This document shows positions 46,186 to 56,644 of a stretch of DNA of 64,000 nucleotides, piece after piece. Below the pieces are notes generated by a model that ran no database searches, was not told the DNA's origin, and worked only from the letters and a program-made list of their open reading frames with translations. Each line of letters starts with the position of its first letter. The stretch's first letter is position 1. Made by a program: the position numbers and the translations under genes. The stretch comes from Gammaproteobacteria bacterium (GTDB taxonomy: Bacteria > Pseudomonadota > Gammaproteobacteria > Arenicellales > Poriferihabitantaceae). The DNA lies in NCBI GenBank assembly GCA_026708585.1, contig JAPOUQ010000030.1:44908-108907 (forward strand), in the 5' to 3' direction.

Positions 46186-47543
46186 TACACCATACCTTGT
46201 GGTTGAGTTGTATTTGTTCGTGCATACTTTCGATGAAAGCGTTTTTTTATTTGATGTTGTTTCGATCTGGATTTCTTTGATTTTGGAAGTTGATCAATCA
46301 TGTATGCATATTTTTTTGGGTTAGCCTCTTGAATTTCGGTCCACCATTTCACACAACTTGATTCAATTTCACCCACGGTAGATCTCAACAGGAGAAAATC
46401 GTAAGCAGCCCTGAATCGCCGGTCCGACAGTATCGATCGAATATCGCGCTTGTCACGGCGTTCCAACATCGTTTGCATCCACCAAATTTGATCAACAATG
46501 TTACGAACCCGAAATGGTATCATCAGTAAATCTGCCCTCTTCACCAGACACTCGGATACCGAAATATCATGAGCATCATAGTTTTCTAAACCCTTGCCGA
46601 TATGTCGCAGTAAAGACTTTTTATACGGATACCAAAATACAACTGCTATAAAGAAACTGTCTATGACGGGCAAACCATCACGTACTCGACTATCGGTATT
46701 CCTTAATGCTTGCCGGATAAATCTCATATGTCGCTCGTCGTTGTTGGCTTTCGATTGCGATGCAATATGTGGAAACAGCATTCCACCTAAAGGGGTTGAG
46801 AATATCTGGTCCCATGACCTTTCGGCCGCACCCTGATTGAAAAGTTTCAGAACCTCATCATAGAGCCGAGAGCTGTTTAAGCCATCCACCCAAGCTGTAT
46901 GCTGCACAATTTCTTCTTTCATCTCGTGCTCAAAATGAAAACCTAGCTTGGCTTTAAATCGTAATGCACGTATTATTCTTGCGGGGTCCTCCAGGAATCG
47001 TTGGTGGGGATTCCCAATCACTCGCACACACTGCTGTTGAATATCTTGAATGCCCCCAAGATAGTCGATTACCTTTTCTTCTATTGGATCATAGTAAAGC
47101 GAATTGATAGTAAAATCCCTTCGCATTACATCTTCTTCTCGAGTTCCATAGATATTTTCGCCATCAAAGCGATTGCGTTTTTTTCGGGATTTGGAAATGA
47201 TCTTGGATACCCATGAGTTGGATGACTCAGGATTCGCTCGGTAAGTGGTTACTTCAATGTATTCCAAATATCTTCTCCCCCTTTGCCGGACATGGACAAT
47301 TTTAAACCGGCGTCCAATAATACGTGAGCGGGGGAAAATATTACAAATTTGATGGGGTAGAGCATCGGTGACCACATCAAAGTCTTTGGGCTTCAATCCA
47401 AGTATCAGATCACGAACACAACCACCGACCAAAAGTCCCTCATAACCATGAGACTTCAGGTTCTGTATAATCGCAAATGAATCTGAACTAATATCGGATT
47501 GATCAAAACCCAACTCAGAAGAACAATGGTATTCTGCCTCCAA
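46185..47543 (-). CDS. pcnB: Poly(A) polymerase I
   Basis: A 452-residue nucleotidyltransferase with the catalytic block LVGGCVRDLILGLKPKDFD (about residues 36-54) and the second part of the head domain (RDFTINSLYYDP). A basic C-terminal tail (residues about 420-445, SKKSRSKQHQIKKRF) is typical of PcnB and helps RNA binding. It adds poly(A) tails that promote RNA decay. It is distinguished from tRNA CCA-transferase by its length and the basic tail. It is the first gene of the run down to rluB. Confidence 0.88.
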   Translation of the reverse strand: MEAEYHCSSELGFDQSDISSDSFAIIQNLKSHGYEGLLVGGCVRDLILGLKPKDFDVVTDALPHQICNIFPRSRIIGRRFKIVHVRQRGRRYLEYIEVTTYRANPESSNSWVSKIISKSRKKRNRFDGENIYGTREEDVMRRDFTINSLYYDPIEEKVIDYLGGIQDIQQQCVRVIGNPHQRFLEDPARIIRALRFKAKLGFHFEHEMKEEIVQHTAWVDGLNSSRLYDEVLKLFNQGAAERSWDQIFSTPLGGMLFPHIASQSKANNDERHMRFIRQALRNTDSRVRDGLPVIDSFFIAVVFWYPYKKSLLRHIGKGLENYDAHDISVSECLVKRADLLMIPFRVRNIVDQIWWMQTMLERRDKRDIRSILSDRRFRAAYDFLLLRSTVGEIESSCVKWWTEIQEANPKKYAYMIDQLPKSKKSRSKQHQIKKRFHRKYARTNTTQPQGMV

Positions 47544-47663
47544 ATGACGGACCAGTATCTTTTAGTTGACCAATTATGAATTGATGCAGAAATTCAACAT
47601 TTCGTGACTGGGAATAGGAATCGACTCAAATCCATAGATTGAGATTCAAGAGTTCTCTTGCGG

Positions 47664-48251
47664 TCATCGTTTTTTCCATTTTAGGGCTTTCCAAGCTGCT
47701 GGTAATGCAATCATTGCAAGAATAATTTTCACAAGATCGCCAATCAGAAACGGTGTTAAACCCCAAGCCAGTACCGGTTTATCCCAACCGACCAGATTAC
47801 CCAACCAGATTAGACCCGGTATGTAAATCGCAATATTGCCAATCAGCATTGCGAAAAATGTAGTAAACCATTTACGGTCCCATCCACATTCAGCAAGATA
47901 TCCAACGCATACAGCTGCAAGAACATAGCCGAGCAGATATCCTCCTGTCGGGCCGAGCATATAAGCGATACCGATGCCTTTTTCAGGTGTTCCTGCGAAT
48001 ACAGGTAAACCCATTACTCCTAGCGCAAGGTAGGAGATTACAGTTAAGCCTCCGAGTTTCCATCCACATGCCATAGAAAAAGCCAAAACAACAAAGGTTG
48101 TCATCGTCACAGGGACCGGATAGAACGGAATCTGGATTTTCGAGGAAGCTGTCAATAGCCCAATTCCGAGTGCGGTCAAGACAACATTTCGGATCAGTAC
48201 CGAGTCAATCCACAAAAGACTACCTAAAGTAGGATAACGATTTGACTGCAT
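47664..48251 (-). CDS. bioY: Biotin transporter BioY
   Basis: A 195-residue membrane protein with about six hydrophobic segments and the BioY pattern: KIQIPFYPVPVTMTTFVVL early, GLPVFAGTPEKGIGIAYMLGP (in part) with GPTGGYLLGYVLAA, and WGLTPFLIGDLVKIILA late. It is the biotin-binding S component of an ECF transporter or acts alone. The second ATG (48251) has better spacing to an AGAG site than the first. No ECF ATPase genes are nearby. Confidence 0.88.
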   Translation of the reverse strand: MQSNRYPTLGSLLWIDSVLIRNVVLTALGIGLLTASSKIQIPFYPVPVTMTTFVVLAFSMACGWKLGGLTVISYLALGVMGLPVFAGTPEKGIGIAYMLGPTGGYLLGYVLAAVCVGYLAECGWDRKWFTTFFAMLIGNIAIYIPGLIWLGNLVGWDKPVLAWGLTPFLIGDLVKIILAMIALPAAWKALKWKKR

Positions 48252-48472
48252 AATCATTCTCTATTTCAATGAACGTTAATCAATCTCCATACTGATTAGA
48301 CGGATAAGCATGGAAACCGACTGTATTTTCAACAATGTAATTATAAGTTACGCTTTGATTGTATCATATGGCACATTCCAGCACTGCATGAGTTGCTTTG
48401 AAATTGGAGAAAGTAACCCCCGTTCTGGAATCGTTTCGTGTTTTGTGAACCCAATAGATTCGCAATCAAAAG

Positions 48473-49858
48473 TTACAGGTTATTGTGCCAACTCCCACCG
48501 AGAGCAAGATTCAAAACTATCCATTCATCAAGCCTCGCTCGCTCAACAGTGGCAAGGTCGGCCTCGGTTGAAAATACCCGACGCTGTATGGTTAGCACAT
48601 CCAATAGATCTGTTTCGCCTTCGTTGTATTGTAGTTGGGCTATTCGTAGAGCATGATTGGCTTCATTCGTAGCCTGATATAAGTTAACAACCCGATCTTG
48701 CAAAACAACATTCTGATCTAAACTGTTTTCAATTTCAGAAAATGCATCCAGCACAGTTTGCGCGTAAACTGCTATGGCCTGTTTTTGCTCTGCTGATGCC
48801 TGTTCTACCTGTGCCTTGCTCAACCCTCCATCAATGAGCGGGGCTAGTAGGTTGGTCGCTGCTTGCCAAACAACATTAGCGGGATTCAAAAAATTGGATA
48901 GATCGCTGGATGCCCCGCCAATACTCCCAGTAAGACTGATGCTTGGCATCTGTACTACTTTAGCATGTTTGACTCGGTTGAATGCTGTAGCCACTGCCCG
49001 CTCAGCAGAAATGATATCTGGACGACGCTCCAGGATCGTTGAAGGCAGGCCTGCTGGTGGAAGTGAAGGCACATCCGGCAAAGTATTTCGAATGTTCAAT
49101 TCGGCTGAAGGATAACGTCCAATCAGGACCTCGAGTGCACGAAGCGCATTTCGTTGGGAACCTTGTGTTGCAACCAGTATCGATTTGGTGTTCGCCAAAT
49201 CAGATCTTGATAGGGCAACATCTTGTGATGAGGCCAATCCAGTTTCTTTCAATGCGTGAACAATTCGATTCGTTTCGATCAGAGCATCAACGGTTTTTTG
49301 AGTAACTGCGACCTGCTGATTGGACTCGATTACCAAAAAATAAGCTCGCGCAACAGTAGCAGCCAAAGAGTTCTGGCTAAAAACATAATCTGCTTCTACT
49401 GACTGCGCATGTAGGATAGCTGCGGTAGCGCCTGCCCGAATTCGTCCCCACACATCCAGCTCCCAGTTAGCCCGAAGTCCGAGACGATATCTTGCTTCAC
49501 TGCTGCCATTATTGATCAATCCTCCCTCTTCTGCTTCGCCAACAAGAGTTACCGTTTGTGACAAACCCGCTCCTGCTTGGTCTGCCAATGCCCATGAGCG
49601 ACTTACGTTTTGGGATGCTGCCTGAAGATTACGATTGTTAATCTGCGCTTCTTTGACCAAATCCACTAAGACCGGATCTCCAAGTTGTTCGATCCAGCCA
49701 ACCTGAACATCACCAACGCTCTCTATAACACTAGACCAAGTGTCCGGTACTTCGGGTAATGACTCGATCGCCGCTTGGTCTATGTCAGTTGTTGGGGAGT
49801 TAGTCCCACATGAGCATAAACCAATTGAAATCAGAATAATCGCTACCGGCCTTATCAT
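48473..49858 (-). CDS. Outer-membrane efflux lipoprotein (TolC/NodT family)
   Basis: A 461-residue outer-membrane factor with a lipoprotein signal (LCSCG near residue 17). It has the two OEP repeats of the family: an N-terminal half with ADQAGAGLSQTVTLVGEA and a C-terminal half with SLTGSIGGASSDLSNFLNP and QLQYNEGETDLLDVL. It forms the outer-membrane channel of the tripartite pump encoded just upstream (RND pump and adaptor). The three genes have 23- and 11-base gaps. Confidence 0.9.
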   Translation of the reverse strand: MIRPVAIILISIGLCSCGTNSPTTDIDQAAIESLPEVPDTWSSVIESVGDVQVGWIEQLGDPVLVDLVKEAQINNRNLQAASQNVSRSWALADQAGAGLSQTVTLVGEAEEGGLINNGSSEARYRLGLRANWELDVWGRIRAGATAAILHAQSVEADYVFSQNSLAATVARAYFLVIESNQQVAVTQKTVDALIETNRIVHALKETGLASSQDVALSRSDLANTKSILVATQGSQRNALRALEVLIGRYPSAELNIRNTLPDVPSLPPAGLPSTILERRPDIISAERAVATAFNRVKHAKVVQMPSISLTGSIGGASSDLSNFLNPANVVWQAATNLLAPLIDGGLSKAQVEQASAEQKQAIAVYAQTVLDAFSEIENSLDQNVVLQDRVVNLYQATNEANHALRIAQLQYNEGETDLLDVLTIQRRVFSTEADLATVERARLDEWIVLNLALGGSWHNNL

Positions 49859-49881
49859 GCAATTTACTCCTGTATTTCTGT

Positions 49882-52800
49882 TTAAGCGGTTGCCTCGTCC
49901 TTGTTGATTCGAAACAACAAAGAATATAAGACAGGAGTCACAAGTAGAGTGATCATTGTAGCGAAGCTTAATCCGAACATTAATACAACGCTCATTGATT
50001 TGAAAAACGCATCAAAATAAAGTGGCAAGACCCCTAGAACCGTGGTGAATGCACCCATCATTACTGGGCGAAGTCTACTAACTGCGGCATCAATCAGCGC
50101 ATCAAAACGGGACATCCCCGAAGCAATCATCTGATCCGTGCAATCCACCAGTACGATTGAGTTCTGAATCAACAGCCCAGACAGCGACAACAGTCCCAGC
50201 ATACCCATAAATTCAAGAGGGTTCTGGGTTATTAATAATCCAAAGACAACGCCAACAAATCCCAGAGGAACCACCGACCAAATAACAATTGGCTGCTTGA
50301 TCGAATTGAATAATACAACAACGACCAGTATCATTACCAAAAACGCCAATGGGATCCTGCTCGCTAGATTTGCCTGAGCTTCGTCTGAATCACCAAATTC
50401 ACCTTCCCATTGCAATGAATATCCCTCGGGAAGTTCGATGGCTTCAATCTTTGACTTCAAGCGTGAGAAGAGATCATCAGCGTAGACCCCAGGTGCAGGA
50501 TCGCATTGAACCTTGATGGAAAGAATCCGGTTTGTACGTAGCAATCTTGCATCTCGCCAAGTAAAAATACCTCCATCAATAACCTGAGCAAGCGGAACCG
50601 CTTTCTGACTAATCTGACTGATGACTTGTACGGAAGGTAAGCTCCAGGGTTCCAAGCGTTCTTTTTCTTCGGATCTTGAAATAATTGGGATCAGATTGTC
50701 CCCTTCGCGATACAAACCGCGTTGACGACCTTCAAAGTGTTCGTGGAGTGCTTCGGAAACTGCTTTGCGAGTGATTCCCAGACGTTCACCTTTGTTTTGG
50801 GAATAAATCGGCTGGATAACAGGAACCTGTCGACGCCAATCATCCTTGATCAAAATTGCCTCTCCATCCGCCACCATGATTGTCTTGGCTTGGCCGGAAA
50901 GTTCGCGCAAAACTTTTGGATCAGGCCCCGAAAACTTTGCCTCAATTTTCGAGCCACCGCCCGGACCTAGCTGAAACTTCCATGCCTTCGCTTGGGCATC
51001 TGGATATGCTTCTTCGACGTGTGCTTGAATCTCCTGAATCAGCCGATCATTTTCCTGATAGCGTGCAGTTCGGATGAGAAGTTGGCCATGTGAAGGATTC
51101 GGTGAGCTAGCCTGATAAATGAGCATATAACGCAAAGCGCCCTCTCCAACCAAGGTTTGAATATCCTCAACACCATCGAGTGTCCTCACATATTCTTCCA
51201 GCATGATCAAATCGTTTCTTGTCCGTTCAATGCCTGTACCCTCAGGGAGAAAAAAATCGACTACGATTTGAGGTGAGGTAGAAGCTGGAAAAAATCCGGC
51301 CTTAACAAACTGGAAACCCCATAGTGAAGTTAGAAAAATACCAAGCACCCCAATAAGCGTGAAATATCTTCTCACTAGGATGGCTCTAATAAAGCCCCGA
51401 TAGACTCGAAAGAAACGTTGTTCACCAGTAACAGTGGTATTGAGTTTCTTGATGTCTTGTGGAAATATCCAATGACAAAGTAAAGGCGTCACAGTAAAAG
51501 CCAGAACCCAACTCAAACTCAGCGAGATCAATACTACCCAGAACAGTGAACCGGTAAATTCTGCAGTATCGCCCGGTGCAAAGCCAATAGGAGCAAATGC
51601 CAGAAAACCCACAATAGTCCCAGCCAATAAGGGTTTGTAATTCTTGGCGGCTGTCTGCTTGATCACTTCGCTCTTCGTTCTACCTTTTTCCAAACCCACT
51701 TGTATCGCATCAGTAACAACTACACCATTGTCCACCAGCATACCCAATGAGATCACCAAGGCTCCGAGTGATATGCGATGCATTGGTATACCAGCGACCC
51801 ACATTATGAATAATGTTGTGGACATGGTCAGTAGAACCGTTGCTCCAAGAATAACACCGGACCGGAACCCCATAAATACAACCAGCGTCACAAAAACGAT
51901 AACAAGCGCAGCAACTACGTTCCAGCCAAAGCTGCGAATGGATGTATCAACAACTTTTCCCTGATGGTAAAACTCATGAAGGGTGATACCAACTGGCCGA
52001 TTACTCTCAATCTCTGAGATCCTCTTGTCTATTGCATTACCGATTTTTACGACATTAGCACCGGGTACACTTGCTATTCCAATACCCAATGCGGGTTGAC
52101 CGTTATAGCGGATATATTGCCTTGCTGGTTCGATATATCCTCGCTTGATTTTTGCAATCTGTCCAAGACGCGTCACACTATCCGAAGAACTGCTACTGAC
52201 CACCAAAGCCTGCAGAGCTTCCACGGAATTAATATCTCCGGTTGGTTGAATATGAATGCGCTCATCCCCCAAGGGGAGTTCTCCCGCAGGCGAGACTGAA
52301 TTTTGCTGTGTCAGTGTGTCATAAATCTGGTTCAAAAAAACTCCAGAGGCTGCAACTCGTTCCTGCGAAAACTCAATGAATATTGCTTCTTCTTGCCCTC
52401 CAATAATCTTAACTTTTGCAACATCATCGACAAGCAAAAGATCACCCCGGAGTTCCTCAGCATAAGCCATCAATTCAACTGGGGTAAATCCTTCTCCAGT
52501 CAGCAAATAGTAAATCCCGTATACCTCACCAAAGTCATCATTGACTATGCTCTCTTTGGCCCCTGGCGGCAAAGAAAGTTGCGCCTCATCGATTTTGTTT
52601 CTTACTTTTGCCCATGCTAATTGGAGATCAGCCTTAGTGCGAGAAGCGCCATAACGGATTTCCACATTGATTTCCGATTTTCCAGCCGTGGAAATCGATC
52701 TTAGCGTTTTTACTTCCGACAATTGCTGAAGAGCTGTTTCTAAGGGTTCCGTTACTTCATCGATGACTTCTTGTGGACTTGCTCCAGAATATTCAGTAAT

Positions 52801-52941
52801 AATATTCGCTACACGAATCGTGAATTCAGGGTCTTCGAAACGAGGCATGTTTTGGTAAGCGAGTAGACCGCCAATTAACGTAGCGATCATTCCGATCGTA
52901 GTAAGTAGCGGATTCTTGATGGAGATCTCAGCCAAGTTCAC
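49882..52941 (-). CDS. RND family efflux pump, inner-membrane subunit
   Basis: A 1019-residue AcrB-type RND transporter with twelve predicted membrane spans. It has the RND start NLAEISIKNPLLTTIGMIA, and in span 4 GALVISLGMLVDNGVVVTDA, where the proton-relay pair is LVDN rather than the LVDD of AcrB. It also has the C-terminal FMGMLGLLSLSGLLIQNSIV block. It is more like the HAE-1-like branch with smaller known substrates than AcrB itself. It exports drugs or other amphiphilic molecules with the proton gradient. No regulator gene is beside it. Confidence 0.9.
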   Translation of the reverse strand: MNLAEISIKNPLLTTIGMIATLIGGLLAYQNMPRFEDPEFTIRVANIITEYSGASPQEVIDEVTEPLETALQQLSEVKTLRSISTAGKSEINVEIRYGASRTKADLQLAWAKVRNKIDEAQLSLPPGAKESIVNDDFGEVYGIYYLLTGEGFTPVELMAYAEELRGDLLLVDDVAKVKIIGGQEEAIFIEFSQERVAASGVFLNQIYDTLTQQNSVSPAGELPLGDERIHIQPTGDINSVEALQALVVSSSSSDSVTRLGQIAKIKRGYIEPARQYIRYNGQPALGIGIASVPGANVVKIGNAIDKRISEIESNRPVGITLHEFYHQGKVVDTSIRSFGWNVVAALVIVFVTLVVFMGFRSGVILGATVLLTMSTTLFIMWVAGIPMHRISLGALVISLGMLVDNGVVVTDAIQVGLEKGRTKSEVIKQTAAKNYKPLLAGTIVGFLAFAPIGFAPGDTAEFTGSLFWVVLISLSLSWVLAFTVTPLLCHWIFPQDIKKLNTTVTGEQRFFRVYRGFIRAILVRRYFTLIGVLGIFLTSLWGFQFVKAGFFPASTSPQIVVDFFLPEGTGIERTRNDLIMLEEYVRTLDGVEDIQTLVGEGALRYMLIYQASSPNPSHGQLLIRTARYQENDRLIQEIQAHVEEAYPDAQAKAWKFQLGPGGGSKIEAKFSGPDPKVLRELSGQAKTIMVADGEAILIKDDWRRQVPVIQPIYSQNKGERLGITRKAVSEALHEHFEGRQRGLYREGDNLIPIISRSEEKERLEPWSLPSVQVISQISQKAVPLAQVIDGGIFTWRDARLLRTNRILSIKVQCDPAPGVYADDLFSRLKSKIEAIELPEGYSLQWEGEFGDSDEAQANLASRIPLAFLVMILVVVVLFNSIKQPIVIWSVVPLGFVGVVFGLLITQNPLEFMGMLGLLSLSGLLIQNSIVLVDCTDQMIASGMSRFDALIDAAVSRLRPVMMGAFTTVLGVLPLYFDAFFKSMSVVLMFGLSFATMITLLVTPVLYSLLFRINKDEATA

Positions 52942-52952
52942 TCGCTAAACTC

Positions 52953-54017
52953 CTATTTTGGCATCCAGGGGCGAACTTTCATTCCCTCAAAAAAGAAATC
53001 GACACCAGCGGCTACAATCGTATCACCCGAGCTTAACCCATCCACTACGGTAACTGTATCACTCAAATTCGGTTGCAATTCAACAGCTTGTTTTTGAATC
53101 CTTTGATCTTCGGTAACCAACCATACATATTTTGTATCCCCTTCTGACAGGATTGATGAAAGTGGTACTGCAATGCCGCTTTGCACAACACCAGAATCAT
53201 CTGTGAAGAGTAAGTCCAATTCAACTGTAGCAGTCATACCCGGTAAAACCAGCAGATTTTGCGGCGGCTCGAATGACAAACTAACTGAGTAGGTCTGAGT
53301 TGCTTGATCCGCTTCACCAGCAAATTCTGTGAACGTAGCTACAATGTGTTCATCGGGAATACTATCCAGAATGATCCTGGCATTGACATTTTCAATCTGA
53401 CGAGCTCGGGTAACAATTGCGCTTGGAACATTGATCACTGCTTCGATTTCGTTGCTTTGCAAAAGGACAACAGGTTCTTTTGCTTGAACGTTTTGAAATT
53501 GGCGGATCAATACACGTGAAACTCGACCGGAAAATGGTGCTAGTAGGGTCGTATCTCGAAACGCTTTTTCGACTTTATCTAGGGCTGCTCGTGTGACATC
53601 TTTTCGGGTGCGGCGGGAGTCGAGCAGACTGCGGGAAATTGCATCCTGACTATACAGTTTCTCTGCCCTCTGATACTCCGTATTTGCATTGTCATATTCA
53701 GCCTTTGCCTGAGATAACTGACTAATCGCATCGCTTTGATCGAGTTGAGCAATGGTGTCACCACTTTCGACTAAGTCACTTTCTAGCACGTTTAACTCAT
53801 TGACTTTTCCGGCTATCTGAAAAGTTAATTCGACTGATTTTGCTGCCTCAATTACGGCTGGAAATGTGAACACCCTTTGAACCGATGCATCCTCAACGGT
53901 TATCAATTTGGCTGGTCGTATTTTTTCAACGGTTTTCGGAGACTGTTCTTCCGAACATCCTTGTACGAACATAAGTAAAATGAATGCCAATGAGAGCTGA
54001 GCAATCGGTTTAATCAT
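52953..54017 (-). CDS. RND efflux periplasmic adaptor lipoprotein
   Basis: A 354-residue membrane-fusion protein with a lipobox VQGC (about residue 21). It has the biotinyl-lipoyl-like and hairpin domains (ELTFQIAGKVNELNVLESDLV, in part), the alpha-hairpin with QLSQAKAEYDNANTEYQRAEKL (in part), and the beta-barrel (FSGRVSRVLIRQFQNV). It bridges the RND pump to the outer-membrane channel. It is the first gene of the three-gene efflux operon. Confidence 0.9.
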   Translation of the reverse strand: MIKPIAQLSLAFILLMFVQGCSEEQSPKTVEKIRPAKLITVEDASVQRVFTFPAVIEAAKSVELTFQIAGKVNELNVLESDLVESGDTIAQLDQSDAISQLSQAKAEYDNANTEYQRAEKLYSQDAISRSLLDSRRTRKDVTRAALDKVEKAFRDTTLLAPFSGRVSRVLIRQFQNVQAKEPVVLLQSNEIEAVINVPSAIVTRARQIENVNARIILDSIPDEHIVATFTEFAGEADQATQTYSVSLSFEPPQNLLVLPGMTATVELDLLFTDDSGVVQSGIAVPLSSILSEGDTKYVWLVTEDQRIQKQAVELQPNLSDTVTVVDGLSSGDTIVAAGVDFFFEGMKVRPWMPK

Positions 54018-54639
54018 GACTACATCGCTGCAATTTGTCCTATCTCGATTATATGATTTTCTGGACCAATTGACTGTGAAAAAAACATTGTTTCGTACCT
54101 ATGTGCATGCAAAATAGTTGCTGTCGACAATTCGTAATACCGATATCGGCAGTATTGTGTTATGACCATATGAAAATAGTAGAGTATTGCAAACTTATGT
54201 GGAATCTCCTGAAATATCAACTCTCGTCTGCAATAATTGTATGTAAAAAGGTGATACCTGTTGGGGTGCTGAATTTGCAAGAATTACGCAAAGACTTGAT
54301 CAGGACCATGACAGCTGTAATCAGCATCCCCAAACCAACCTTGATCAGGTACTGAACGATGTAGAGAAAGAATCTCGCAGTCTACATGAAGGAAATTCAA
54401 TCCAATACCGATTACGAGCTGAAGACCTCACAGATACCAAAGTGCGATAGCATTTCCTGCATCCTTATAGTTCAGTGTTGGGTTTCCGTGACATTTTGGA
54501 GCCTATGACCTAGATGAGATGATGTATTGCGACAGTAAAGTTGATCGTTTTAGTTCAAGATTATCATCTCCTGTTTCTGAATAATTTATCACCATACTTT
54601 TTACATATGATCAAATTACTCCGAAAAATTCAAAGTGAT
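54018..54639. other. Intergenic region upstream of the efflux operon
   Basis: About 620 bases between the efflux adaptor gene start and the 3' end of lnt, both on the minus strand. The efflux promoter should lie here. A plus-strand frame open from 54247 to a stop at 54448-54450 (67 codons) has a charged, helical-looking translation (including ITQRLDQDH and LNDVEKESRSLHEGNSIQYR) but no start codon, so it may be a gene remnant. Nothing else was recognised. Confidence 0.4.
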
Positions 54640-56127
54640 TCAATTTCTTACTGAATAACCTCTTCGAGTTACGAATTTCCATAAAAGGAAGAATGTTACT
54701 ATTACACTGATAATTAACAAGACCGGCCTATCACCGTACGCAATATAAGGTGTTACTCCGGAGCGCGGTTGGGCTACACTTTTCAAAACCGCTTCCTCAA
54801 ACTGTGGAGTATAGCGATCTACCCCACCTTTCCAATTGATAATCGATGATAACCCAGTGTTTGAAGATCGAATCATGGTCCGCTCACTTTCACGAGCCCG
54901 GAAACGAGCCATCTGTAACCTCTGATGTGGAGCGAAAGAATTTCCGAACCAGATATCCTCACTTATATTCAGCATCAAGCCTGAACGTTTGATCTGAGAA
55001 CGTCCGATGTTCGGAAACGCATCTTCATAACAAATCGATACAGCAAACCAATTGTCAGCTGCTCTGAGGGGGTCTTGATTTTCTTGTCCTGCGGTGAATG
55101 AAGACATCGGCATGTCCAGCATATTCAGTAGAGGCCCAAATAGCCATGGAGCTGGAAAGAATTCACCAAACGGAACCAAATGATGTTTATGATAAAGATG
55201 AATCTTATCCGTTATGGCCGCTACACTGTTATAATACTGTTTGCTACCTCCTAATTGTTCTCTATACAGCACTCCAAACACAAAATCAGCAGGATGTTGC
55301 TCAACGAATCTCCAAAAATTGGTATGCAAATTATCCAAATAATCTGGAACTGCGGCCTCTGGCCAGACGATTAGATCCTGCTCGAGCAAATCAGCACTTC
55401 GTATAATATATTCCTCAATGATTCTCTGGGATTCGGCTTCATCCCATTTCGCTTCAATGGATACATTATTCTGAATCATGCCAACCTGAATAGGTTCACC
55501 CACAGGCGAGGTCCAGGTTGTCGTATTCAAACCCCATCCCAGCCCCCAGAAACCTGCAACCCCTAACACAGCCAAAACACTGCTTCTTGAGAAAAACCGG
55601 GCTACGGCAACGAAAGACCCAGCACTAACTGCCGAAATCAGTCCAACTAGATATACTCCACCTAGTGGTGCAAGGTTGGATAATGGTGTTTGTATATAAA
55701 CATAGCCGATAGAAAGCCAAGGAAAACCTGTTAAAAACCAACCACGAACCCACTCCAATAAAATCCAGATTGCAGGCATCAGTAGGACGAGACGTAACCA
55801 AGGTTTGGTTTCTCTGAAAAACCCCTGGAAATATCCACATAAGGCTGGAAAAATCGAAATATATGCAATTCCTAACCCAACACTAAACGCTGCTACCCAT
55901 GCTGGCATATTTCCATAGGTATGCAGGCTTATATACATCCATGAAACCCCAAATCCAAACATGGCTAACCCATATACATAGCCATAAACCAGAGCACTGC
56001 GTGGAGATGCGTTTAACCAAAGATAGTAAAGTATCGCAAGACTGATGATAGATAATGGCCACCAGTAAAATGGAGCAAATGCCAGCACATGAATGCCTCC
56101 TGCCAGAGTTGCTAATGCAATTCTCAT
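54640..56127 (-). CDS. lnt: Apolipoprotein N-acyltransferase
   Basis: A 495-residue membrane protein with several N-terminal membrane spans followed by a nitrilase-type catalytic domain. The catalytic triad is visible: Glu in LIVWPEAAVPDYL, Lys in YHKHHLVPFGEFFP, and Cys in FAVSICYEDAFPN (about residue 380). It transfers an acyl chain from phospholipid to the N-terminus of lipoproteins. It usually follows the corC/ybeX gene after ybeY; here that gene is missing and lnt follows ybeY after 88 bases. Confidence 0.93.
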   Translation of the reverse strand: MRIALATLAGGIHVLAFAPFYWWPLSIISLAILYYLWLNASPRSALVYGYVYGLAMFGFGVSWMYISLHTYGNMPAWVAAFSVGLGIAYISIFPALCGYFQGFFRETKPWLRLVLLMPAIWILLEWVRGWFLTGFPWLSIGYVYIQTPLSNLAPLGGVYLVGLISAVSAGSFVAVARFFSRSSVLAVLGVAGFWGLGWGLNTTTWTSPVGEPIQVGMIQNNVSIEAKWDEAESQRIIEEYIIRSADLLEQDLIVWPEAAVPDYLDNLHTNFWRFVEQHPADFVFGVLYREQLGGSKQYYNSVAAITDKIHLYHKHHLVPFGEFFPAPWLFGPLLNMLDMPMSSFTAGQENQDPLRAADNWFAVSICYEDAFPNIGRSQIKRSGLMLNISEDIWFGNSFAPHQRLQMARFRARESERTMIRSSNTGLSSIINWKGGVDRYTPQFEEAVLKSVAQPRSGVTPYIAYGDRPVLLIISVIVTFFLLWKFVTRRGYSVRN

Positions 56128-56215
56128 TTAGCCATCCTAGTCAGAAATTTGTTGATCAAATACATCCAAATCTTCGAACAAAAATAGAAAACGGAAATTC
56201 ATCCTTATTGAATAA

Positions 56216-56644
56216 TCAGAGACGACTCAAAATTTCACGTTCTAGGCTCTCCATACTACCGGCCTCTTCATCGTTCTGGTGATCATAGCCAAATAAATGC
56301 AAAACACCATGCACCAGAAGATGTGAAAAGTGTGAGGTGAACTTGATCATTAACCTGGAGGCTTCGGCTTTCGCTACCGGATAGCAAATGATTACATCTC
56401 CAATATAGTTTTCCTCAATACCTACCAATCGATCAAACGGAAAAGACAATACATTGGTCGGTGAATTTCGATTTCGGTAGCGTTGATTGAGATATAAAAT
56501 CTCAGCCTCATCTACGACCCGAACAACCAGTTCCGACTGTGGCTTGCCCACTGTCATCAATACTGCGTCAACGATCGCTTCAATCCGAAGATTCGATGGT
56601 AAATCTCCCTCATGCTTTACAGCCAACTGATAATCAACAGTCAC
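56216..56644 (-). CDS. ybeY: Endoribonuclease YbeY
   Basis: A 142-residue metalloprotein with the YbeY zinc signature HLLVHGVLHLFGYDHQND (about residues 110-127, three His ligands) and the upstream block YRNRNSPTNVLSFPF. It acts in maturation of 16S rRNA 3' ends and in ribosome quality control. It overlaps the ybeZ gene by 11 bases. Confidence 0.93.
   Translation of the reverse strand: MTVDYQLAVKHEGDLPSNLRIEAIVDAVLMTVGKPQSELVVRVVDEAEILYLNQRYRNRNSPTNVLSFPFDRLVGIEENYIGDVIICYPVAKAEASRLMIKFTSHFSHLLVHGVLHLFGYDHQNDEEAGSMESLEREILSRL

Noticed and set aside
48310..48672. Plus-strand frame overlapping the outer-membrane efflux gene
   Set aside because: It is a shadow of the well-supported efflux gene on the other strand.
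54247..54450. Charged open frame upstream of the efflux operon as a gene
   Set aside because: Stop-to-stop only, with no start codon or ribosome site; at most a remnant.
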